A DNA stretch of 64,000 nucleotides. Origin: Mycobacterium marseillense (GTDB lineage: Bacteria > Actinomycetota > Actinomycetes > Mycobacteriales > Mycobacteriaceae). Shown here piece after piece: positions 37,870-45,583 of this stretch. Location: NCBI RefSeq assembly GCF_010731675.1, contig NZ_AP022584.1:3906001-3970000 (forward strand), written 5' to 3'. The stretch's first letter is position 1. Every line of letters starts with the position of its first letter. Position numbers and translations under genes: made by a program. The notes beneath the pieces are model-generated. The model was not told the origin of the DNA, made no database searches, and saw only the letters and a program-made list of their open reading frames with translations.

Positions 37870-39067
37870 AGCGGCGGCGAATGCCGCGGAAGCGTTCCCA
37901 CATCGCGGCGGCGCGTTCGTCGGCGCTCACCATCGCGGTTCCCTCGGGGAGCGCCCCGGGCAGCTCGTCGTGCTTGACCACCCGGGTCTGAAGCGCGGCG
38001 GGTTCACCCTCGAGCATGTGCCGGTAGGTGAGGTTGCCGCATTCGAAGCCCTGGGTGTCCAGCCAGTTGTGCACTCCGGGATCACGGTGAGCCATAACCA
38101 GGCGGATGCGTCCGTCGCGATCGATCTTGGTGCGGCTCGGTGTGTAGCTCACCGGGCGGTACAGGTAATCCATGCTGTTGAAGAAGACCCCCATGTTGGT
38201 GAACATCCACAACCCGTCGTGGGCCTCGAATTCGACGATCAGCGCCTCGTCGCCGGCCAGCTTCCAATACATGTTGGCGGCGCCGCGGCCGCGCTTGGTG
38301 TCGGCGTCGGTCGCCCCGACACTGGGGAAGCTATTCGGGTGGTCGGCGTCGACGCCGCCGTATTGGAAGGGGAACTCGGGCCAATCCGCCATCAGTCCGG
38401 TGACGAAATCGCCGGCCCAGCGCATCGCCTCGGTCATGTCGGAGGGGGTGGGCAGTGGCTTGGGGTCGGCCATGTCGACGCGCTCGATGCGCAGCTGCGC
38501 GGGCAGCTCGTCCCAGCGGTCGAATCCCTGCCGGATGAACAGCTTTCGTGACTCGGGTGTGGTGGGCAGCCAGTTCCGGCCGCGCTCGGGCCCGCCGATA
38601 TACAGCTCGAATTCACCATGTTCGCCGGTGCGGAGCTGATGGCCGAGCAGGTTGGCTTCCGGCGTGTCACCGAAGGGTTCGTGCAGCACGCCGGGCCCGG
38701 GGTTGCGGCGCCCCTGCACGGTGACGTTGAAGAACCGCGACGTGCCCCGGGTGCCGGTGAGCCGGTAGGCCGCTCGCCCGTCGATCCAGGCTTGCTGATA
38801 GGTGAAGTCGGCGCAGTCGCCGCCGAGCTTGCGGGTGGGGCCGCTGAAGGTGTGCAGCGCGGGGTAGCGGGCGTCGCGGGTTTCGAGGGCCAGATCGAAG
38901 GCCTGGCCGAGGTTTTGGGCGAGGAATCGGTAGGCGTCGACGCGATGGATCCCCGACGTGGGGTTGGGATCCTTGAAGGCGCGCTCGCCGGCGCGCCGCA
39001 GCCGGTCACAGAAGTCGGCCCACGCCGCCTGCAGGGCCGCGTCGTCCGGACCGTCACCGAAGGCCAT
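37859..39067 (-). CDS. DUF1214-domain protein
   Basis: A 402-residue protein with C-terminal DUF1214 pattern (YLYRPVSYTPSRTKIDRDGR; LVMAHRDPGVHNWLDTQGFE; LTYRHMLEGEPA). N-terminal part has conserved RFLAQNLGQAFDLALETRD and TRGTSRFFNVTVQGRRN. Such proteins sit in catabolic clusters for steroids and aromatic or sulfated compounds but have no assigned reaction. Start ATG 39067. Last of the four-gene minus cluster. Confidence 0.8.
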   Translation of the reverse strand: MAFGDGPDDAALQAAWADFCDRLRRAGERAFKDPNPTSGIHRVDAYRFLAQNLGQAFDLALETRDARYPALHTFSGPTRKLGGDCADFTYQQAWIDGRAAYRLTGTRGTSRFFNVTVQGRRNPGPGVLHEPFGDTPEANLLGHQLRTGEHGEFELYIGGPERGRNWLPTTPESRKLFIRQGFDRWDELPAQLRIERVDMADPKPLPTPSDMTEAMRWAGDFVTGLMADWPEFPFQYGGVDADHPNSFPSVGATDADTKRGRGAANMYWKLAGDEALIVEFEAHDGLWMFTNMGVFFNSMDYLYRPVSYTPSRTKIDRDGRIRLVMAHRDPGVHNWLDTQGFECGNLTYRHMLEGEPAALQTRVVKHDELPGALPEGTAMVSADERAAAMWERFRGIRRRYVH

Positions 39068-39069
39068 GC

Positions 39070-39870
39070 TCACGCACCCAGCCTGTCCAGCATCGCGCCG
39101 ACGACATCGCATGCGCGCCGGGCGGATTCGAGTCGGCCCTCTTCGTCGATGCGAGGGCCGATGAGTTCCAGGTCGAACCCGTGCGAGTAGCCGCCCGCGA
39201 GCGCCCGCGCCACGAACGTCTCGATGGGGATGGCGCCGTCGCCGGGCACCGCGCGGCCCGGAAGCGCGCGGTCACCCAGCACGTAGTCGCTGAGCTGGAT
39301 GAGTTCCGTTCGCGGCAACGCACGCTGCACCATGGCGTCGAGATCGCCTTCCGCCCAACAGTGGAACAGCTCGATGCAGACGCCGAGCCCACTCATCTCC
39401 GCCAGCGTGACGGTATCGCGCAGGGTATGGGCGAGATGAATGTCGGCGTACAGGCTGGAAGCGTTCTCGATCGCGAGCGCCACACCGGCCTGCTTCGCGT
39501 GATCGACGCAGGGGGCGACCATGGCGGTGAACCGGTCAGCGGCCTGCGCCCAGCCGAGCGCCTCCCGACCGCCGGTGAGCATGTAGACCACCCGCGCATC
39601 CACGCCGGCGGCGGCGTCGATCACCTGCATCAGCGCATCGCGCGCCGATTGGCAATCGGCGGACAGCCGGCCGCCCGCGAAGATATGACACACCGCCTCC
39701 ACGGCGAAATCGTTGCGCTGCATCATCTCTCGAAACTCGGGGTCGAGCACCTGGCCGTCGAGGACGCTCAACCGGGAGACCCCTAGATCCACCCAGTGCC
39801 GTTCCAGCTCAGCCAACGACGAGCCGTAGAACGTGACGTTGTGCACCGACAGACGCTCGTGGGCCGGCAT
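39070..39870 (-). CDS. Sugar-phosphate isomerase/epimerase-like TIM-barrel protein
   Basis: A 266-residue xylose-isomerase-like barrel (AP endonuclease 2 superfamily). Glu and His metal-site residues are seen in VALAIENASSLYADIH, CIELFHCWAEGD, LIQLSDYVLGDRAL and FDLELIGPRIDEEG. Start ATG 39870; a start at 40047 would lie inside the sulfotransferase gene. Two bases separate its stop from the DUF1214 start. Substrate unknown. Confidence 0.85.
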   Translation of the reverse strand: MPAHERLSVHNVTFYGSSLAELERHWVDLGVSRLSVLDGQVLDPEFREMMQRNDFAVEAVCHIFAGGRLSADCQSARDALMQVIDAAAGVDARVVYMLTGGREALGWAQAADRFTAMVAPCVDHAKQAGVALAIENASSLYADIHLAHTLRDTVTLAEMSGLGVCIELFHCWAEGDLDAMVQRALPRTELIQLSDYVLGDRALPGRAVPGDGAIPIETFVARALAGGYSHGFDLELIGPRIDEEGRLESARRACDVVGAMLDRLGA

Positions 39871-39874
39871 GGCA

Positions 39875-41044
39875 TCAGCCTCGGTTCTCGATCTCGACGC
39901 CGAATCGCTCACGAAACGGCCGGAATTCGGCATGCAACGCATCGAGGTCTTCACCGATATCGACCAAGAGTTGAGTGGAGTAGCGGAACTTGCCGTAGCG
40001 GTCGCCGCGATTGTCGGCCAGGTACGTGAGCATCGCCGTCTCGGCATCAGCGGTCAGTTCGCGACCGCAGAACGTGTAGTAACGCCGCACGGCGCCAACG
40101 TGATCGGCAACGAAATCGGTGTAGCGAACGTGCAGGATGCGGGGATCGTCGACCAGGGGATTGCTCATGGTGTTGGCGACGCCGGCCCGCGTCAGCTCCA
40201 AGTGCATCTTCGCCAGGGCGTGCAGGTCGACCGAGCCGACCATGCCTTCGGCGATGTCGGCCATCATCATGGTGCGAGATGCAGCGACCTGCACGGGGTC
40301 GCGGTGCAGCCACACCATCCGCGCGTCGGGGTAGGTGCCGAACAGTTCCTCGAGCCGGAAGCCGTGAAAGCCCTTCAGCACCCAGTACTTTCGCGGCCGG
40401 TGGTATTGCAGCTGTTGCAGCATCGCCTTGTGGAGCCGGTATTGCGCGGCCGGGTCGGTCGCCAGGCCACCGACCAGGGACTGCATGGGGACCCGCCACC
40501 ACGCGGTGGGTGTCATGACCCGGAAATCGAACGCCCAGGTGCGTTCGTCTTCGGGCAGGCCGTCGCCCAGCATGTCGTTGTAGGGATGGCTGTGCAGCCA
40601 GTTGGGCATCTTCGCGTTGATCTCGCGCCAGTCGGCGTCGGCGCGCGCCCGGCGCTCGTCGTCGGGTCCGGCGAGTCCCGGTGGCGGGGACGGATACATC
40701 ACCTCCCAGAACCGCAACGCCCGCGCGTGCGGGTCGACGGACATCAGGGCGTGCATCAGCGTTGTCCCCGAGCGTGGTTCGCCCGTGACGAACATCGGGG
40801 CGTCGATCAGTTCCTCGCCGATCGGGTACCGGTTGCGGTCTTCGATGAGTTCGAGCCGCGAGGTCAGCAGCCATCGACACACCTGCGCGGCCTCGAATCT
40901 GCCGTCGGCGTCCAGGCCGAGGCCGTTGAGATGGTCGACGGCGACGGCGAAGCGCTCCGGCAAGGTCGGATCGCCGTAGTCGCGTAGCCCGGTTTCGGCC
41001 TCCGCGGCGGCGAGTAGCTCCGAGGCGTCCAAAAGCGTCGTCAC
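39875..41044 (-). CDS. Sulfotransferase-family protein
   Basis: A 389-residue sulfotransferase family 3-like protein. The 5'-phosphosulfate loop MFVTGEPRSGTTLMHALMSV is clear, followed by ARMVWLHRDPVQVAASRTMM (3'-phosphate loop). Members include Rv1373-like PAPS sulfotransferases and the related fold of many hypothetical mycobacterial proteins. The GTG at 41044 overlaps the upstream LLM gene as GTGA, so the two are coupled. Acceptor unknown. Confidence 0.9.
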   Translation of the reverse strand: MTTLLDASELLAAAEAETGLRDYGDPTLPERFAVAVDHLNGLGLDADGRFEAAQVCRWLLTSRLELIEDRNRYPIGEELIDAPMFVTGEPRSGTTLMHALMSVDPHARALRFWEVMYPSPPPGLAGPDDERRARADADWREINAKMPNWLHSHPYNDMLGDGLPEDERTWAFDFRVMTPTAWWRVPMQSLVGGLATDPAAQYRLHKAMLQQLQYHRPRKYWVLKGFHGFRLEELFGTYPDARMVWLHRDPVQVAASRTMMMADIAEGMVGSVDLHALAKMHLELTRAGVANTMSNPLVDDPRILHVRYTDFVADHVGAVRRYYTFCGRELTADAETAMLTYLADNRGDRYGKFRYSTQLLVDIGEDLDALHAEFRPFRERFGVEIENRG

Positions 41045-42168
41045 GACGGGTCTCCGCAGAGCCGCACGAGTTCGTCCTCGGCGGCGCGGACGTTCGCCGC
41101 CGAGGTCTGCGCGTACGTCAGACCGGCCATGGCGCCGTAGTCGAGAATCTTGGGTACGCGCAGTCCCGCGTCCACATAGGTCTTGACGATCTTGGCGACC
41201 TCTTTCGGTGTCCCGTGGGGCACGACGGAGAGCACCATCTCGGGGCGCACCTTGCCCAGGAAGCCGACGATGCGGTCCCGGGTAAGGACCGCGGGGTCGA
41301 TGTCCTGGAAGCCACGCCAACCGTCCCCCATGGGGTGCTCGAAACCGAAGTCGCGCAACGTCTTCGCGGAGACCTGTAGCAGAAACGCCTTGACCAGGGG
41401 GGCCTGCAGGATCTCGGCGAGGGCCGCGTCGTCCTCGCCGATCATGCACACCTGGATGAAGCACGGGGTGATCGCCATCGGGTCGCGGCCGGCGCGCTCC
41501 GCGGAAGCCCTTACGGTGGAGAGCATCTCGGCGTAGTGTTCGGGAGTCCAGGCGCCCGCCGGCCACCATCCGTCGGCGTGCCGGCCGGCGATGTCAAGCA
41601 TCCGGGGGCCGCTGGCGCCGATCCAGATCGGCGGTGTCCGGCCCTCGTAGGGTTCGGTGTCCAGGCGCGCGTGGTGCAGCGAGTAGAACCGGCCCTCGAA
41701 GTCGACCGGGCCGTCGCTCTGCCAGAGCAGGCGGATCACCGTCAGGGCTTCCTCGAAACGGCCGACCGGACGAGAGAAGTCAAAACCGTAGGGCAGCGTG
41801 TTTTCGCTCTCGCCGCTGCCCAGGCCGAGGATGAAGCGCCCCTTGGCGAGGTGATCGATGGTCAGCGCGGTCTGCGCGAGCATGACGGGATGGCGGCGCA
41901 CCGTGTCGACCACGGCGCTGACGATCGGCACCCGCTCGGTCAGCACGGCCGCCGCGGCCGCGACCGCGAGCCCGTCGAGGTGGCGGTGCGGCGACGGGGA
42001 AGCGGTGGCCAGGTCGGTGAACTCGGGAGTCCAGATCGAGTCGGGCCAGAAACTGACCATGTGGTCGGGCAGCCAGATCGAGTGGTAGCGGCCGCTGTCG
42101 AGTTCGCCCAGCCGGGACAGGTCGAGGGGGAGCGTGGTGCGCAGGAACGCCGCGGGGTGAACGGTCAT
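41041..42168 (-). CDS. LLM-class F420-dependent oxidoreductase
   Basis: A 375-residue luciferase-like enzyme: YHSIWLPDHMVSFWPDSIWT, FILGLGSGESENTLPYGFDF, PIWIGASGPRMLDIAGRHAD, DGWWPAGAW. It probably uses F420. First gene of the minus-strand LLM-sulfotransferase-TIM-barrel-DUF1214 unit; the stop overlaps the sulfotransferase start. Not at this locus in M. tuberculosis by recollection. Confidence 0.92.
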   Translation of the reverse strand: MTVHPAAFLRTTLPLDLSRLGELDSGRYHSIWLPDHMVSFWPDSIWTPEFTDLATASPSPHRHLDGLAVAAAAAVLTERVPIVSAVVDTVRRHPVMLAQTALTIDHLAKGRFILGLGSGESENTLPYGFDFSRPVGRFEEALTVIRLLWQSDGPVDFEGRFYSLHHARLDTEPYEGRTPPIWIGASGPRMLDIAGRHADGWWPAGAWTPEHYAEMLSTVRASAERAGRDPMAITPCFIQVCMIGEDDAALAEILQAPLVKAFLLQVSAKTLRDFGFEHPMGDGWRGFQDIDPAVLTRDRIVGFLGKVRPEMVLSVVPHGTPKEVAKIVKTYVDAGLRVPKILDYGAMAGLTYAQTSAANVRAAEDELVRLCGDPS

Positions 42169-42229
42169 CGAGAGATGATGCTAAGCACCCGCACAGCATT
42201 CTGTCGACGAATAGGTGGCTAATGCGGGC

Positions 42230-42291
42230 CCGCGAGCGTAACGCTGTGGCGAATTCCAGCCGTGAAAATCGCCGTGGCGTTACGCTCGCGG
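42230..42291. repeat. 15-bp perfect inverted repeat after ino1
   Basis: CCGCGAGCGTAACGC (42230-42244) and GCGTTACGCTCGCGG (42277-42291) are exact reverse complements separated by 32 bases, whose inner part (GTGGCGA...TCGCCGTG) can pair further. It begins 17 bases downstream of the ino1 stop and is probably its terminator, possibly a dispersed genomic repeat. Confidence 0.75.
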
Positions 42292-42307
42292 ATCGCGAAA
42301 GGGTTGT

Positions 42308-43405
42308 TTAGCCCGAGATGATGAACTCTTCGAGCTGAGTGCGCGCGATGTCGTCGGGCAGCTGCTGCGGCGGGCTCTTCATCAGGTAGGCCGACGCCGG
42401 GATCACCGGGCCGCCGATGCCGCGGTCCTTGGCGATCTTGGCGGCGCGCACCGCGTCGATGATGACGCCGGCGGAGTTCGGCGAGTCCCAGACCTCGAGC
42501 TTGTACTCCAGGTTCAGCGGCACGTCACCGAAGGCGCGGCCCTCGAGTCGGACGTAGGCCCACTTGCGGTCGTCGAGCCAGCCGACGTGGTCGGACGGGC
42601 CGATGTGCACGTCCTTGGTCTTGAACTCGCGCTGCAGGTTGGAGGTCACGGCCTGCGTCTTGGAGATCTTCTTGGACTCGAGGCGCTCGCGCTCGAGCAT
42701 GTTGAGGAAGTCCATGTTGCCGCCGACGTTGAGCTGCATGGTGCGGTCCAGCTGCACGCCACGGTCCTCGAAGAGCTTGGCCATCACGCGGTGGGTGATG
42801 GTCGCGCCGACCTGGCTCTTGATGTCGTCGCCCACGATCGGCACGCCGGCATCGGCGAACTTCTTGGCCCACACCGGGTCCGAGGCGATGAACACCGGCA
42901 GCGCGTTGACGAACGCCACGCCGGCGTCGATGGCGCACTGCGCATAGAACTTATCGGCCTCTTCGGAGCCCACCGGCAGGTAGGAGACCAGGACGTCGAC
43001 CTGGGCGTCCTTGAGCGCCTGGACCACGTCGACGGCGTCGGCGTCGGATACCTCGATGGTGTCGGCGTAGTACTTGCCGATGCCGTCCAGCGTGGGGCCG
43101 CGCTGCACCGTCACGTTGGTGGGCGGCACGTCGGCGATCTTGATGGTGTTGTTCTCCGAGGCGAAGATGGCCTCGGACAGGTCGAACCCGACCTTTTTGG
43201 CGTCCACGTCGAACGCGGCCACGAACTTCACGTCGCGCACGTGGTACTGACCGAACTTCACGTGCATCAAGCCGGGCACGGTGCTGTTCTCGTCGGCGTC
43301 GTAGTAGTACTGCACGCCCTGAACCAGCGAAGACGCGCAGTTACCGACGCCGACAATGGCGACTCGTACCTCCGTCGACGCAAGCGGCGCGTTCTGCTCA
43401 CTCAT
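42308..43405 (-). CDS. ino1: Inositol-3-phosphate synthase
   Basis: A 365-residue NAD-dependent myo-inositol-1-phosphate synthase, converting glucose 6-phosphate to inositol 3-phosphate for phosphatidylinositol, mycothiol and LAM. Landmarks: [20 protein letters not shown] (NAD site), [34 protein letters not shown] (Lys), [20 protein letters not shown] and [20 protein letters not shown]. Matches Rv0046c. Follows padR by 55 bases in one operon. Confidence 0.97.
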   Translation of the reverse strand: MSEQNAPLASTEVRVAIVGVGNCASSLVQGVQYYYDADENSTVPGLMHVKFGQYHVRDVKFVAAFDVDAKKVGFDLSEAIFASENNTIKIADVPPTNVTVQRGPTLDGIGKYYADTIEVSDADAVDVVQALKDAQVDVLVSYLPVGSEEADKFYAQCAIDAGVAFVNALPVFIASDPVWAKKFADAGVPIVGDDIKSQVGATITHRVMAKLFEDRGVQLDRTMQLNVGGNMDFLNMLERERLESKKISKTQAVTSNLQREFKTKDVHIGPSDHVGWLDDRKWAYVRLEGRAFGDVPLNLEYKLEVWDSPNSAGVIIDAVRAAKIAKDRGIGGPVIPASAYLMKSPPQQLPDDIARTQLEEFIISG

Positions 43406-43460
43406 ATGGGCGTTCTCCTAACCTCTGACCTCTGACTGGGATGCTGGGTTCGTGCAGGGA

Positions 43461-44003
43461 TTATGTTTGCTCGGAGAGGCCGGGCATAGCCCGCTCCGCA
43501 GCGATGAGCTCGTTGAGCCACTTGACTTCGCGCTCACTGGACTCGAGCCCCAATTGATGAAGCTGGCGGGTGTAGCGGTCGAACGAGCTACTGGCCCGCG
43601 CCACGGCTTCACGCAGACCCTCCCGCCGTTCCTCGACCTGACGGCGGCGGCCTTCCAGAATGCGCATCCGCGCCTCCGCCGGAGTCCGGTTGAAGAACGC
43701 CAGGTGTACCCCGAAGCCGTCGTCGGTGTAGTTGTGGGGACCGGTGTCGGCCACCAGCTCACCGAAACGCCGACGGCCCTCGTCGGTCAACTGGTAAACG
43801 CGCCGGGCCCGCCGGACAGGCGTCCCGGCCGGCGCGGCGTCCTCGGCGATCAACCCTTCCGCCTGCATGCGGCGCAGGGCCGGGTAGAGCGAACCGTACG
43901 AAAACGCCCGGAACGCGCCGAGTAAACCGGTCAGCCGTTTGCGCAACTCGTAGCCGTGCATGGGCGACTCGATCAGGAGGCCCAGGATGGCGAGCTCCAG
44001 CAT
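43461..44003 (-). CDS. PadR-family regulator (Rv0047c-like)
   Basis: A 180-residue PadR winged-helix regulator: LAILGLLIESPMHGYELRKR, GSLYPALRRMQAEGLIAED, VYQLTDEGRRRFGELV; the C-terminal half is a coiled helix for dimerisation. The ATG at 44003 follows GAGGGGGTGAATCG. It lies upstream of ino1 on the same strand and is co-transcribed with it; in other mycobacteria the pair is conserved. Confidence 0.93.
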   Translation of the reverse strand: MLELAILGLLIESPMHGYELRKRLTGLLGAFRAFSYGSLYPALRRMQAEGLIAEDAAPAGTPVRRARRVYQLTDEGRRRFGELVADTGPHNYTDDGFGVHLAFFNRTPAEARMRILEGRRRQVEERREGLREAVARASSSFDRYTRQLHQLGLESSEREVKWLNELIAAERAMPGLSEQT

Positions 44004-44148
44004 CGATTCACCCCCTCAAAGACGGTTTGCTTGACTAGTTACGACGATTCGACGCCTCGCGCAATCGTATCGTCCCGATATATTAGCCACAACACCACTC
44101 GGTGTTGGTTTGCAATTCGTCACAGCCCGTGGGGGGCGGGGCCGGACG

Positions 44149-44991
44149 TTACGTGGGCAAACTCATCTGCTTGACGGTGCCGTCACCGCCGAAGGCGATG
44201 TAGCCGCTGCCGTAGTCGCTGGAGACATACAGCGACAGCGTGAGCGCGCCGGGCGTGGTCGGGTCTTTGGCCGGCTCGACGATCAAGTACGTCGACTTCA
44301 CGTCGGCCGGCTTGATGCGCAACGTCTCCGGCGCCCCGCGCATGATCCCCACCGTCGCGTTGACGTCGAACTTGCTCAGGTCGACCGGCGCGGGACCGTC
44401 CGAGGAACTCTTGGCCGAGCTGGTCGGATCGCCCCACCCGCCGCGGTAGGTGTAGGCCAGCACCCGCCGGTCGTCGGAGGGGTCCGGACGGTCCAGCGCC
44501 GCGTAGGTCGGGTAGATGACCAGCCGATAGCCCATGGTGTCGCCGAACCGTTTGCGCATCTGCTCGAGCAATCCCGTCAGGCCGCCGACCGAGTGCAGCT
44601 GCGTGGGCGGCGTCAGCACGACGGCGTTGACGCCGTCGGGCTTGGCTCCCGGGTCCGTGGTGAAGTCCAGCGGCGAGCGGGTGTTGCCGTAAAGGCCCCA
44701 ACCGATCCCCATGCCCAGCAGGACCGCGACGACGAAGGCGGCGGCCAGCGGGCCCCGCCCGCCCGGCCGCGGACGTTTGGGCCGCGAGTCGAGCGCGGGC
44801 AATGGCCGGCTGGTGTTGGATTGCAGATCGCCCACCAGAGCCTGTAGGTCGCCGAGCGTCACCGCCTTGGTGGCCGCGCTGACCCGTTCGCGATGTTCCT
44901 CGGCGGAGACCTCGCCGTCGCTTAGCGCGTTGTCGAGGATCGCGCAAGTGTCTTGACGGTCGGTGTCCTTGGCGCGGGTGCTCGCCGTCAC
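44149..44991 (-). CDS. DUF1707-containing membrane protein (Rv0048c-like)
   Basis: About 280 residues. N-terminal DUF1707-like segment (CAILDNALSDGEVSAEEHRE, RVSAATKAVTLGDLQALVGD), one transmembrane helix (about 98-116, LAAAFVVAVLLGMGIGWGLY) and an extracellular domain of about 160 residues. Resembles Rv0048c (289 aa). The start is uncertain; GTG at 44991 aligns with the homologue, and a longer frame begins at 45099. Confidence 0.85.
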   Translation of the reverse strand: MTASTRAKDTDRQDTCAILDNALSDGEVSAEEHRERVSAATKAVTLGDLQALVGDLQSNTSRPLPALDSRPKRPRPGGRGPLAAAFVVAVLLGMGIGWGLYGNTRSPLDFTTDPGAKPDGVNAVVLTPPTQLHSVGGLTGLLEQMRKRFGDTMGYRLVIYPTYAALDRPDPSDDRRVLAYTYRGGWGDPTSSAKSSSDGPAPVDLSKFDVNATVGIMRGAPETLRIKPADVKSTYLIVEPAKDPTTPGALTLSLYVSSDYGSGYIAFGGDGTVKQMSLPT

Positions 44992-45148
44992 CCCGCCAGC
45001 GAGCGGTGTCCCGAGCCATTTCGCCACGGGATGATCGTAGAAGTCCGACTCCGGTTGGGCGCGGAAACCGCCATCGATCGCCGTGGGGCGGGCCGCCACA
45101 GTTTTGGTTGCGTATCACTGGTCGGGATGGCGTCGTACTCTGGTGGGC

Positions 45149-45583
45149 GTGCGACTGCAGCGACAAGTGGTGGACTACGCGCTTCGGCGGCGCTCACTGC
45201 TGGCCCAGGTGTACTCGGGCCGAACGGGCGTGTCCGAGGTGTGTGACGCGAACCCGTATCTGCTGCGCGCCGCCAAGTTTCACGGGAAACCAAGCCAGGT
45301 CATGTGCCCGATCTGCCGCAAGGAGCAGCTGACGCTGGTGTCGTGGGTGTTCGGCGAACACCTGGGCGCGGTCTCGGGCTCGGCGCGCACGGCCGAGGAG
45401 CTGGTGATGCTGGCCACCCGATTCGACGAGTTCGCGGTCCACGTGGTGGAGGTGTGCCGCACGTGCAGCTGGAACCACCTCGTCAAGTCCTATGTGCTCG
45501 GTGCGGCGCGCCCGGCATCTCCTCCCAAGGGCGGCGGGCGCTCGCGGACGGCGCGCAACGGCGCCCGCACGGCCACTGAATGA
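45149..45583 (+). CDS. DUF5318 zinc-ribbon-like protein (Rv0049-like)
   Basis: A 144-residue conserved actinobacterial protein: RLQRQVVDYALRRRSLLAQV, VCDANPYLLRAAKFHG, CPICRKEQLTLVSWVFGEHL and VVEVCRTCSWNHLVKSYVLG. The two CxxC pairs form a likely zinc ribbon. It overlaps ponA1 start by 4 bases and is always upstream of it; a regulatory or structural role with PonA1 is inferred. GTG at 45149 matches the homologue start. Confidence 0.92.
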   Translation: MRLQRQVVDYALRRRSLLAQVYSGRTGVSEVCDANPYLLRAAKFHGKPSQVMCPICRKEQLTLVSWVFGEHLGAVSGSARTAEELVMLATRFDEFAVHVVEVCRTCSWNHLVKSYVLGAARPASPPKGGGRSRTARNGARTATE

